In this document: positions 8,605 through 16,207 of the stretch, piece by piece
Layout of the letters: every line of letters begins with the position of its first letter
Position numbering within the stretch: the first letter of the stretch is position 1
Source of the DNA: Noviherbaspirillum sp. Root189
GTDB taxonomy: Bacteria > Pseudomonadota > Gammaproteobacteria > Burkholderiales > Burkholderiaceae_D
DNA: 32,179 nucleotides
Direction: 5' to 3'
NCBI RefSeq assembly: GCF_001428545.1
Contig: NZ_LMHZ01000046.1
Location: 1-32,179, forward strand
Position numbers and translations under genes: made by a program
The notes under the pieces: model-generated
What the model was told of the DNA's origin: nothing
Database searches by the model: none
What the model saw: the letters and a program-made list of their open reading frames with translations, nothing else

Positions 8605-9246
8605 TTGAACCTGTACACCTATTTCCGCTCGTCCGCGTCGTTTCGCGTTCGCATCGTGCTCAACCTGAAGAACCAAGCTTATCAATCGATTCCCGTGCAT
8701 ATGCTGCGCGACGGCGGCGAACAACATTCGCCCGCTTACCGCGGGATCAATCCCCTGGGTCTGGTACCGGCGCTTGAAATCGGCGAAGGTGCGGTGTTGA
8801 CGCAATCGATTGCGATATGCGAGTTTCTGGAAGAAAGTTATCCGGAGCCGCGACTACTGCCCGCAGACCGCTTCGAGCGCGCATGGGTACGCTCGCTGTG
8901 CAACGTCATCGCCTGCGATATTCATCCGATCAACAATCTGCGGGTCCTGAAATACCTTACGTCCGAACTCGGACATAGCGAGGAAGAGAAAATCGCGTGG
9001 TACCGCCATTGGATTCTGACTGGACTGGGAGCAATAGAGAAAATGCTTGGCGAACGTGCCAGTCAGTACTGCCTGGGCGATAGCGTTACGATGGCAGATG
9101 CGTTTCTGGTTCCTCAGGTGTGGAATGCCTTGCGCTTCGAGTGTCCACTTGACCAGTATCCGACCATTGCAAGCGTGTATAAAAACGCGATGGCGCTTGA
9201 CGCGGTGAAACTGGCGCAACCGTCGGCGCAACCGGATGCCGAGTGA
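8605..9246 (+). CDS. Maleylacetoacetate/maleylpyruvate isomerase, zeta-class GST
   Basis: This 213-residue zeta-class glutathione S-transferase would catalyse glutathione-dependent cis-trans isomerisation of a maleyl to a fumaryl acid. It begins NLYTYFRSSASFRVRIVLNL, the zeta-class active-site helix, and carries NPLGLVPAL, the SIAICEFLEE glutathione-binding turn and the zeta/NagL-type CDIHPINNLRVLKYL segment. The position of the catalytic cysteine of eukaryotic zeta GSTs (Ser-Ser-Cys) is Ala11 here. I take the TTG at 8605 as start, because a GGAGG lies 7 bp upstream and the protein then begins exactly where the family does. It is divergent from the operon holding the FAH-family gene that would act next. 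Confidence 0.87.
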   Translation: MNLYTYFRSSASFRVRIVLNLKNQAYQSIPVHMLRDGGEQHSPAYRGINPLGLVPALEIGEGAVLTQSIAICEFLEESYPEPRLLPADRFERAWVRSLCNVIACDIHPINNLRVLKYLTSELGHSEEEKIAWYRHWILTGLGAIEKMLGERASQYCLGDSVTMADAFLVPQVWNALRFECPLDQYPTIASVYKNAMALDAVKLAQPSAQPDAE

Positions 9247-9263
9247 GCATGTGTGGGAGGTAC

Positions 9264-9308
9264 ATGCCTCCAGCCGGAGTAGATGAAAGCAAATCTGTAT
9301 CTATATGA
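9264..9308 (+). pseudogene. 3'-terminal remnant of an acyl-CoA thioesterase-like gene
   Basis: This short reading frame (AGVDESKSVSI then stop) matches, in the same frame, the tail of the decayed thioesterase at 17760-18152 (AGEEERKSVST). The DNA match spans 9273-9324 against 18106-18157, 44 of 52 bases, in the same orientation. It is therefore either a leftover 3' end of a second thioesterase copy or one side of a duplication that framed the 8.8-kb block between the copies. Confidence 0.45.
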
Positions 9309-9324
9309 CGGAAGTGTTAAAAGA
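9273..9324 (+). repeat. 52-bp imperfect direct repeat, left copy
   Basis: This copy matches 18106-18157 at 44 of 52 positions without gaps, 8,833 bp apart. The best block contains AAATCTGTATCTA and GACGGAAGTGTTA. The two copies bracket the amino-acid catabolism block and fall at the end of, and just after, a thioesterase reading frame. Confidence 0.7.
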
Positions 9325-9587
9325 ACAAGACATGGCCCAAGCACGCGCTTGAATGACACTGCACAGACTTCCGACGAAATCATAGGCTATGCGATGGGCG
9401 AGCGCGTGACTCGGCATACGCCCGTTTTGTTCGACGCACCCAAAGTGCGTCCTTCCGATTGAGGCGTCAACCAACACATCCCATCAGGGACAGCGATTTA
9501 TCGTCGCATACAAAGTCTGCATGTACCGGGGCGTCCATGTACGAACAAAGTTCCCAGACTTTAACCCTGCTTAGCGCTATCAATGTT

Positions 9588-10496
9588 TCATCTCTTAAGG
9601 CGACTGTAGATGAATTCGGCCAGCGCAACGTCTTCTATACCGACCCCAATGGCTTTATAGAGGACGATACCGTGCTGGGATGGATTGCCCTGGCCGCAAT
9701 CCGTCAATACCTCTGAAAGCTCCTGAACCGTGTTCCAGTCTACTAAGCCTGGTTGAGCGAGGATGAGGTCTCCAGCTTCGACCATCGCTTGCTGCCGCCA
9801 CTCTACGACGATACGCGAAGCCCGCTTGATGAGATCATCGCCGACTTCCCTTGTATCCGGTTTGCTCGATCCAATGGCTGCCACGAACGCATTCGGCTTT
9901 ACGAGATGTCCATCAAAAAGAGGCGTCGCCGCTCTGGTTGCCGTTATCAACACATCAGCCTGCGCAGCCACAGATGCCGTTGACCCAACGGTGCATTTGA
10001 TCGAATAGCGACTTGAAATTTCGTCGGCAAACGCTTCGGGCCGGTCAATTCCTGCAACAATAACTTCCGAAAATTCCCGAACTGAAAGCATGGCAGGCAC
10101 GTGCGCCCTTGCTTGCACACCCGTACCAACGATGCCCAGTACTTTCGTGTCTTTTATAGCAAGAGCATCGGCGGCGAGAGCGGTGACTGCCGCCGTACGG
10201 AATTCCGTCATGGCATCTCCTTCCATCACTGCCAGGAGCGATCCATCGTCAGCAGAGAACAGCACCACGACAAACGTGAACTTGCCGTTTATGGTTGTGT
10301 AGAGTTTTGCTCCGACGGCATTTATTCCAGGGAGTATTGCTCCCATCATGCTCAACTTGGTCTTGTCACAATCAATCCGGACGCGCTCCTGCATCGTACC
10401 GCGACGAGCATATTCGCTGAAGGCGGTCCGCATGGTGCCGATTGCGTCTTCAACCGTCAGTGATGCAGCAACTTGTTCATTCGTTATAACGTTCAT
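9588..10496 (-). CDS. Ornithine cyclodeaminase / mu-crystallin family protein
   Basis: This family contains NAD(P)-dependent enzymes acting on cyclic or linear imines: ornithine cyclodeaminase, alanine dehydrogenase and ketimine reductases for pyrroline-2- or piperideine-2-carboxylate. This 302-residue protein has Lys64 in VGAKLYTT, the EFRTAAVTALAA segment and the nucleotide-binding GIVGTGVQAR (121-130). It lacks obvious extra domains. It is the last gene of the minus-strand group, 30 bp after a D-amino-acid dehydrogenase-like gene. That pairing favours reduction of the cyclic imine made by the dehydrogenase, as in D-proline or hydroxyproline routes; this is inference from context. Confidence 0.85.
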   Translation of the reverse strand: MNVITNEQVAASLTVEDAIGTMRTAFSEYARRGTMQERVRIDCDKTKLSMMGAILPGINAVGAKLYTTINGKFTFVVVLFSADDGSLLAVMEGDAMTEFRTAAVTALAADALAIKDTKVLGIVGTGVQARAHVPAMLSVREFSEVIVAGIDRPEAFADEISSRYSIKCTVGSTASVAAQADVLITATRAATPLFDGHLVKPNAFVAAIGSSKPDTREVGDDLIKRASRIVVEWRQQAMVEAGDLILAQPGLVDWNTVQELSEVLTDCGQGNPSQHGIVLYKAIGVGIEDVALAEFIYSRLKR

Positions 10497-10526
10497 ATGG
10501 CACCGTGTAAAATTTTCAGATTAGAT

Positions 10527-11783
10527 TTATGCAGCCAAGCCTTGGGATAGCCCTTGTATTGGCCTCGCCTTGCCTGCGATATCCGCAGCAAGCAGCTCGG
10601 CGCTCCCACAAGCAAGGGTCCAACCCAATGCGCCGTGGCCGCAGTTCAGAAATAGGTTTGCAACAGGGGTTTTACCAATAATGGGACGCCCGCTTGGTGT
10701 CGCTGGACGTAAGCCTGCCCAGGGCGCGACACTGTCCTCCGCGGGGTCATCTGGGAAGAACAATTGCCTTGCCTCAAGCGCAAGTTCATTGCAGCGCTTT
10801 TCGTCGATATGAAGGTCTTCACCGACGATTTCGGCACGTCCGGCTACCCTGAGCTTGTTGCCAATTCGGGCATAAACAATTTTCTTCGCCTGATCGGTGA
10901 TACTTACGCTTGGCAAGCGCGCGGTAAGCTTGTCACTTTCAATCGTTACGCTGTAGCCTTTGAGAGGATAGACCGGCAGCCGGAGTCCTACTTGTTGAGC
11001 TAGTCGTGCGCTGCCGACACCGTTGGCCAGGACAAAGTGGTCGGCCGTTATATCGCCAATGGATGTACCGACGGCGTGAATGATGCCCCTGGAATGCCGG
11101 ACTTTGTTGACGCTCGCGTTGAACAGGAATTGGACACCGTAATCGCGGATTAGTGTGGCACCAAGTTGTTCACAGAACTGTACGCAGTCGCCGATCTCTT
11201 CGGAAGGCGTATAAACACCGCCTACCCAGCGCTGAATGGCGTGGGCAAGTGCAGGCTCAACGGCGACGCATTCGTCGCGCCTCAGAAGCTGTTGCTCACA
11301 ACCGAGGTCGGCCTGCAAGCGGATTTGCCGCCAGGCCCCATCAAAAGCCTTTTCCGAAGAAATCATGACAAGCTTGCCTGCTGCCCGGTGATTGAACTTC
11401 AGGGCATATCGATTTTGTAGCTCGTGTAACTTAGTACGGCTCAGGCTTGCCAACTCAAGCAGCATCGCGGTGGTACGGCGAGAATCCGTTGCATTGCAGG
11501 CCGCTAGAAACCGCACCAACCAGGTCCACTGCCGTAGTTTGAATTCCGGCTTCCAGGTTAAAGGAGAAGTAGAGCTCAAGAGATAAGCAGGAAGTTGTCG
11601 CCAAATTGCAGGTTCCGCTAAAGGCGCCACATAAGAGTAGCTTAACTGTGCTCCGTTCGCGTAACTTGTCCCTTTGCCAAAGGAATCGCTTGCATCAACA
11701 ACGGTCACTTCATACCCGCGCTTCGCAAGTGCGTAGGCGGTCGTAATGCCGATTACCCCCGCCCCAACCACACAGACTTTCAT
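10527..11783 (-). CDS. D-amino-acid dehydrogenase-like FAD oxidoreductase (DadA type)
   Basis: This 418-residue membrane-associated-type flavoprotein would oxidise D-amino acids to imino/keto acids. The N-terminal dinucleotide motif is VVGAGVIGITTAYALAKRG, followed by YANGAQLSYSYVAPLA, characteristic of the DadA family. The C-terminal GLRPATPSGRPIIG motif is also present. I chose the ATG at 11783 (MKVCVVGAG) because GGAG lies 7 bp upstream; an ATG 6 bp earlier is too close to it. It lies 78 bp after the Rrf2-like gene and 30 bp before the cyclodeaminase-family gene. Substrate could equally be a D-hydroxyproline-like compound. Confidence 0.88.
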   Translation of the reverse strand: MKVCVVGAGVIGITTAYALAKRGYEVTVVDASDSFGKGTSYANGAQLSYSYVAPLAEPAIWRQLPAYLLSSTSPLTWKPEFKLRQWTWLVRFLAACNATDSRRTTAMLLELASLSRTKLHELQNRYALKFNHRAAGKLVMISSEKAFDGAWRQIRLQADLGCEQQLLRRDECVAVEPALAHAIQRWVGGVYTPSEEIGDCVQFCEQLGATLIRDYGVQFLFNASVNKVRHSRGIIHAVGTSIGDITADHFVLANGVGSARLAQQVGLRLPVYPLKGYSVTIESDKLTARLPSVSITDQAKKIVYARIGNKLRVAGRAEIVGEDLHIDEKRCNELALEARQLFFPDDPAEDSVAPWAGLRPATPSGRPIIGKTPVANLFLNCGHGALGWTLACGSAELLAADIAGKARPIQGLSQGLAA

Positions 11784-11861
11784 TGCCATACTCCTGCTTG
11801 CAATAGTTCGTATAAATGCATGCCGTATGTGGCACACCTGTTAGTTTGTGAACAGGTTGCT

Positions 11862-12368
11862 TTATGCATAAGCAGCTTCCACGGAGTCGACATCCGGTTC
11901 ATATTTGCGAGTGGTGGACATACGAACGAAGTGCCGTCCGGACGTCTGCACTGTGTCCAACCGAAAGCGACGCAAGTGGGTCGCAATACTCTGGTCCAGT
12001 CCCAGAAACGCCTGAGAAGTGAGCAAGTCGACTTTATACACAGAGGCGTTGTCACAATCATCCGAGTCAGGCCCGCTCACGCTGGCGATCCCACCAATGG
12101 CACGCCATACTTCTTCAAGCGTTACCTCGGCAGGATCGACCGATAATGACCAGTGCTCGAAATCCGGCGTTAGTACGATGACTCCAGTTGTAGCCAGACA
12201 GGTACACACGTCGCTGATATCACCGGATTTCGCCTTCAATTCACGTGCAAGTTGGTCAACTGAAAGCGCCGCGCTGCTTTTTGAAACAAAGCGTTGGAGT
12301 ACCATAGCCGTAAGACGGAAGTAATCTAAAGTTGATGCAAGAGCGAGGGTAATTTCTGCGACTTTCAT
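11862..12368 (-). CDS. Putative Rrf2-like winged-helix regulator
   Basis: In this 168-residue protein the first 95 residues look like an Rrf2-type winged helix: TLDYFRLTAMVLQRFV, then LSVDQLARELKAKSGDISDVCTCLATTGVIVLT, then VTLEEVWRAIGG, the usual Rrf2 dimer-helix entry. The three clustered cysteines that hold an iron-sulfur cluster in IscR/NsrR are not present as a set, so any sensing is by other means. An AGGTGA ribosome-binding site lies 7 bp upstream. It sits 15 bp after the amidotransferase stop and upstream of the dehydrogenase, so it may regulate this operon. The family assignment is by pattern only. Confidence 0.55.
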   Translation of the reverse strand: MKVAEITLALASTLDYFRLTAMVLQRFVSKSSAALSVDQLARELKAKSGDISDVCTCLATTGVIVLTPDFEHWSLSVDPAEVTLEEVWRAIGGIASVSGPDSDDCDNASVYKVDLLTSQAFLGLDQSIATHLRRFRLDTVQTSGRHFVRMSTTRKYEPDVDSVEAAYA

Positions 12369-12383
12369 GCTGAGTCACCTGGT

Positions 12384-13472
12384 TTAGATTGTTGTGGATG
12401 GGTTCGTAGCGTTCGTAGCGTTCGTAGCGTTCGTAGCGTTCGTAGCGTTCGTAGCGTTCGTAGCGTTCGTAGCGTTCGTAGCGTTCGTAGCGTTCGTAGC
12501 GTTCGTAGCGTTCGTAGCGTTCGTAGCGTTCGTAGCGTTCGTTGCGTTCGTAGCGTTCGTTGCGTTCGTAGCGTTCGTAGCGTTCGTAGCGTTCGTTGCG
12601 TTCGTTGCGTTCGTAGCGTTCGTTGCGTTCGTAGCGTTCGTTGCGTTCGTTGCGTTCGTAGCGTTCGTAGCGTTCGTTGCGTTCGTTGCGTTCGTTGCGT
12701 TCGTTGCGTTCGTTGCGTTCGTTGCGTTCGTTGCGTTCGTTGCGGAAGAGATCTGTTTGCCCAGCATCGACATTCGCACCAGTTCCATGAAGATGTTTCC
12801 TTCCGGTGCATTGACCAGATATTCCGGATGCCACTGCACACCGAGACAGAATGTTTGTCCAGGGGCTTCGATGGATTCCACTACACCGTCGTCTGCTGTA
12901 GCGCTGACGCGCAAGGCTTTATTGCCACTCATGACAGCCTGATGATGCAGGCTGTTTATAATCAGCGTATCGGTACCAAGGACGCGACGAAGAAGAGTTC
13001 CCGATTCGATGCGGATCCGGTGCGTACCGATGCTGCAAGATTCAAATTGTTTATGTTCAATATCAGTTACGAGGTCCGAAGGAAGGTGCTGGTACAACTT
13101 GGCACCCAACTCCACGGCAATCAGTTGCATCCCTCCGCAAATGCCGAGGATGGGCATGTCCTTTGCCAACGCCCTTCGTAGCAATGCACGTTCAAAGGCG
13201 GTTCTGTCTTTTTTGACCGTAATTTTGTCAGGATGTCGGGCTGCCGTCCCATACTCTGACGGATCAATGTCGAACATCCCGCCTGTAACAATCAATCCAT
13301 CGATTAGTTGAACGTGCTCGCCAACGGCGTCCATGTCGTAGGGCAGGATGATCGGTATTCCTCCGGCGGCGGAAACCGCTGCACAATAATTCCTACGGAC
13401 GTGAAACTGCGATTCCACATTGTGCGGTTCGTCGCTACGGTCTGTGGTGATTCCTATTATTGGTCTAGTCAT
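12384..13472 (-). CDS. Class C26 glutamine amidotransferase (gamma-Glu-GABA hydrolase-like) with Asn-Ala-Thr repeat tail
   Basis: Residues 1-243 form a complete PuuD-like amidohydrolase with catalytic Cys112 in LGICGGMQ, His215 and Glu217 in VQWHPEY, and the TGGMFDIDPSEY segment. Such enzymes release glutamate from gamma-glutamyl amides in putrescine-type degradation. Residues 244-357 are about 38 Asn-Ala-Thr triplets encoded by a 9-bp tandem repeat, ending NPSTTI. The catalytic domain is already complete at normal family length, so the tail is an addition. The repeat's one variable base is synonymous here (Ala codon GCA/GCT). It is the first gene of a minus-strand group with the Rrf2-like, dehydrogenase and cyclodeaminase genes, and divergent from a LysR gene 151 bp away. 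Confidence 0.88.
   Translation of the reverse strand: MTRPIIGITTDRSDEPHNVESQFHVRRNYCAAVSAAGGIPIILPYDMDAVGEHVQLIDGLIVTGGMFDIDPSEYGTAARHPDKITVKKDRTAFERALLRRALAKDMPILGICGGMQLIAVELGAKLYQHLPSDLVTDIEHKQFESCSIGTHRIRIESGTLLRRVLGTDTLIINSLHHQAVMSGNKALRVSATADDGVVESIEAPGQTFCLGVQWHPEYLVNAPEGNIFMELVRMSMLGKQISSATNATNATNATNATNATNATNATNATNATNATNATNATNATNATNATNATNATNATNATNATNATNATNATNATNATNATNATNATNATNATNATNATNATNATNATNATNATNPSTTI
12403..12744. repeat. 9-bp tandem repeat, 38 units (minisatellite inside a gene)
   Basis: Plus-strand unit TTCGTWGCG is repeated 38 times without a break (342 bp). The only variation is T/A at the sixth base: units near 12403 all read GTAGCG, units near 12744 all read GTTGCG, and the middle alternates. 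This pattern suggests growth by slippage or unequal exchange from two ancestral variants. It codes for the Asn-Ala-Thr tail of the amidotransferase on the minus strand, and keeps every other frame on both strands open. Confidence 0.97.
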
Positions 13473-13623
13473 GTACGTTCCCTGATGGCGATGAAACGCA
13501 TTCTTGCGATTATTCGCCGCTTCGACAAACCAAGATTTCTATCTGCCGGTATTAGTTGCGCTAATGTGCAGACACGTTCTAGACTGTGTTTTGACCTGGA
13601 ATTGCCGATCTGAGGACTTTGAA

Positions 13624-14619
13624 ATGTCGCGCTCCCAACGCCTTACTCCAGCCGTTCTTCATGCATTGAAATATTTCGATGCTGCGGCGCGGCAACTGAG
13701 TTTTACCCGTGCCGCCGACGAACTCCACGTCACCCAAGGGGCGATAAGCCAGCAGATACGCGGGCTGGAAGATCAAATCGGCGTCAAATTATTTCAGCGC
13801 CTTGCCAAGGGGATAGCACTGTCCTACGAAGGTGAGCGTCTGCACAAGGTCGTCAAGCAACTGCTTTCTGACCTGGAAGCCGAGATACAGGCGATACAGC
13901 CTCAGTCGCCGAACCGACATCTGATAATCCGGTCCTCGTCGTCGTTTTGCATGATGTGGCTTATGCCTCGGCTTAATCGTTTCAGTCGCATGTATCCTCA
14001 TGTGGAAATACGCCTGAAAGGCGAGATGTTTGGTATGCCGATGGCTCAGATGAACGCTGAAGCCATCGACGCACTGATCGTGTACGGCCGCCCGGGGAAT
14101 GACGAGGCCGTCGAAGCGGTACCGCTGATGTCCGAGTTTCTGTTACCGGTGGCCAGCCCGGCCTACATCGAAAGACATGGCCAGATAACTGAGCTGGCGG
14201 ACTTTGTAGACCATACGCTGCTTCACGATGACTCCCCGTGGGAAGGCGCCCCTCCGTATGCTGAATGGGTAGAGTGGGTACGCGGCGTGACCGACGACAG
14301 GCGAGGTAAGGCAGAGAAGTTAGGGAAGCGAGGGAATCTATACAATCTGGCCCAATTGGCGACGAATGCGGCGTTGCTGGGGCAAGGGGTGTCCATCGCC
14401 CGAACATCGCTGATTCTGGATGAATTGGAAACCTCGCAATTAATGCCGGTGTACCCGGCTTACGTACAGTCCGCATCGACATACAGTTTGTTGCTTAATC
14501 CTGGAACGAGGGGGCGGGAATCCATTGAAACGTTCAAGGAATGGCTGCGAGAGGAATGCCGGGAGTCGGAGAGAAGGCGAAACGTGATCCTCCAGAAGAT
14601 CGCAAGACAAAGTCCCTAA
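13624..14619 (+). CDS. LysR-family regulator (GcvA-like)
   Basis: This 331-residue LysR-type regulator has a clear N-terminal helix-turn-helix (HALKYFDAAARQLSFTRAADELHVTQGAISQQIRGLEDQIGVKLFQR) and a GcvA-type effector domain. The start is the ATG at 13624, where the family normally begins; the open frame extends further upstream to 13504 without family similarity. It is divergent from the amidotransferase gene. LysR proteins usually control the divergent neighbour, so it is the likely regulator of the amino-acid block together with the Rrf2-like protein. Confidence 0.88.
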   Translation: MSRSQRLTPAVLHALKYFDAAARQLSFTRAADELHVTQGAISQQIRGLEDQIGVKLFQRLAKGIALSYEGERLHKVVKQLLSDLEAEIQAIQPQSPNRHLIIRSSSSFCMMWLMPRLNRFSRMYPHVEIRLKGEMFGMPMAQMNAEAIDALIVYGRPGNDEAVEAVPLMSEFLLPVASPAYIERHGQITELADFVDHTLLHDDSPWEGAPPYAEWVEWVRGVTDDRRGKAEKLGKRGNLYNLAQLATNAALLGQGVSIARTSLILDELETSQLMPVYPAYVQSASTYSLLLNPGTRGRESIETFKEWLREECRESERRRNVILQKIARQSP

Positions 14620-14953
14620 GGGGAGCGGTTCAAGGATAGTCATTAAGCGTATTGCGCGTTGCTGGTCTAAAAAAAATCCGCCATTGGACCTGTCGCCACC
14701 TACGGATCTCTTAGGTTTGTAGCGCCCAGATAGGTGGGCAATTCTCAAGTTGTCCATAGGACAGGATACGCAGCCATTAGATCAACTAATGGATCCCGAT
14801 AGAAAACATGACTTGTCGATGACAAGGCGTCCGACAAGAATACGAGCACGGAAGAGGATATAGGCAGGGCAAAACACCTGCAATCTTATGTCATGCCGTA
14901 GAACGTCTGTGCAATGCAGGCGCAATCAAATCGTTGCTTTCTTGGGGACTACT
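14620..14953. other. Intergenic leader with two inverted repeats upstream of a binding-protein gene
   Basis: This 334-bp stretch has no convincing gene. It contains a perfect 7-bp inverted repeat CCATTAG/CTAATGG with a 5-bp loop (14774-14792). A second, CTTGTC-gat-GACAAG, lies at 14812-14826. Neither has a U-run, so operators or mRNA structure are more likely than terminators. They precede the substrate-binding protein at 14954. Confidence 0.4.
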
Positions 14954-16105
14954 ATGAATACCAACCTGAATCTTCTCGCTCTCAGCTTAACGTCTGCATT
15001 GACATTGAGCGCAAGTGCGCATGCTCAGGATCTCGTTGTAAAAATCGGCCATGTTGCACCACTCTCGGGGCAATCCGCGCATATGGGAAAGGATACGGAA
15101 GATGGGGCACGCCTGGCGATCGAAGAACTGAACGCGAAGAACATCAAGATTGGCAGTAGTGTCGCGCGATTCGAGTTGCTGGGAGAGGACGATGGAAGCG
15201 ATCCAAAGCAAGCAACGGCGGCTGCACAGAAGCTCGTCGATGCGAAAGTAAACGGTGTGATTGGCCACATGAATTCTGGAACGACGATCCCGGCGTCGAA
15301 GATTTACAATACCGCCGGAATACCACAGATCTCTCCTTCTGCAACCAACCCAAAATACACACAGCAGGGATTCAACACGGCGTTTCGAGTCGTCGCAAAC
15401 GACGGTCAGCTCGGCGGAACACTCGGGCGGTATGCCGTTCAAGTTAATCAGGCGAAAAACATCGCTGTTATTGATGACCGTACAGCGTATGGCCAGGGCG
15501 TAGCTGATGAGTTCGTAAAAGGCGCAACTGGCAAGGCCAAATCAGTGTCGATCGTCGCCCGGCAATATACAACTGATAAAGCGACCGATTTCAGTTCGAT
15601 CCTTACCCAAATAAAAAGCAAAAACCCCGACGTCGTCTTCTTCGGTGGCATGGATGCGGTTGGTGGTCCGATCCTTCGTCAAATGAAGCAGCTCGGGATT
15701 GAGGCAAAGTTTATGGGGGGCGATGGTATTTGTTCCACTGAGTTGGCGCGACTGGCGGGGGATGCCATTGGTGAAGGTAAGGTAGTCTGCGCTGAAGCGG
15801 GTGGCGTGGAAGAAGGAAAGAAGGCTGAGCTTGAGGCTTTCCGGACAAGGTTCAGCAAGCGGTTCGGCCACGAAGTAGTGCTGAATGCACCCTATGCATA
15901 CGACGCCGTGATGGTCATGGTAGCGGCCATGCAGAAGGCAGGTTCCGCCGAACCGGCCAATTACCTCCCTGAACTGGCAAAGGTTAACTACAAGGGCGTA
16001 ACTGGAACGATTGCCTTCGACAAGAATGGCGATATCGTCAATGGCACACTGACCTTATACACCTACAAGAACGGTAAGCGGGAAGTGATTACAGTAACGA
16101 AATAA
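14954..16105 (+). CDS. Branched-chain amino-acid-type ABC substrate-binding protein (LivJ/LivK family)
   Basis: This periplasmic binding protein of 383 residues has a signal peptide ending SASAHAQ near residue 24. The mature part begins DLVVKIGHVAPLSGQSAHMGKDTEDGARLAIEELNAK, the standard start of the Liv family. The GHMNSGTTIPASKIYN ligand-site segment and an internal two-lobe pattern follow. The ATG at 14954 is chosen because it places the signal peptide correctly. No permease or ATPase genes of a Liv transporter follow, so it must use a transporter encoded elsewhere or serve as a sensor. The ligand is probably an amino acid given its neighbours. Confidence 0.9.
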   Translation: MNTNLNLLALSLTSALTLSASAHAQDLVVKIGHVAPLSGQSAHMGKDTEDGARLAIEELNAKNIKIGSSVARFELLGEDDGSDPKQATAAAQKLVDAKVNGVIGHMNSGTTIPASKIYNTAGIPQISPSATNPKYTQQGFNTAFRVVANDGQLGGTLGRYAVQVNQAKNIAVIDDRTAYGQGVADEFVKGATGKAKSVSIVARQYTTDKATDFSSILTQIKSKNPDVVFFGGMDAVGGPILRQMKQLGIEAKFMGGDGICSTELARLAGDAIGEGKVVCAEAGGVEEGKKAELEAFRTRFSKRFGHEVVLNAPYAYDAVMVMVAAMQKAGSAEPANYLPELAKVNYKGVTGTIAFDKNGDIVNGTLTLYTYKNGKREVITVTK

Positions 16106-16207
16106 CGCGCGAGGCGGACCCTGCCAGGCGCCTCATGGCCCTGGCATGAAGTAGGAATCCAGGCTGCACAAGTGGCTCGGTCGTTACCTTCACAGTTAAG
16201 GGTAAAG

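Noticed and set aside
9283-9462. Plus-strand frame of 59 codons starting MKANLYLYDGSV
   Set aside because: No ribosome-binding site, no recognisable family, and its first third is the repeat shared with the thioesterase tail in a different frame.
12403-12744. CRISPR array
   Set aside because: Units are 9 bp with no spacers; it is a simple tandem repeat inside a gene.
12394-12942. Plus-strand frame encoding a long Val-Ala-Phe repeat, and minus-strand Asn-Glu-Arg and Thr-Gln-Arg repeat frames
   Set aside because: They are open only because the 9-bp unit lacks stops in every frame; the variable base is silent only in the amidotransferase frame.
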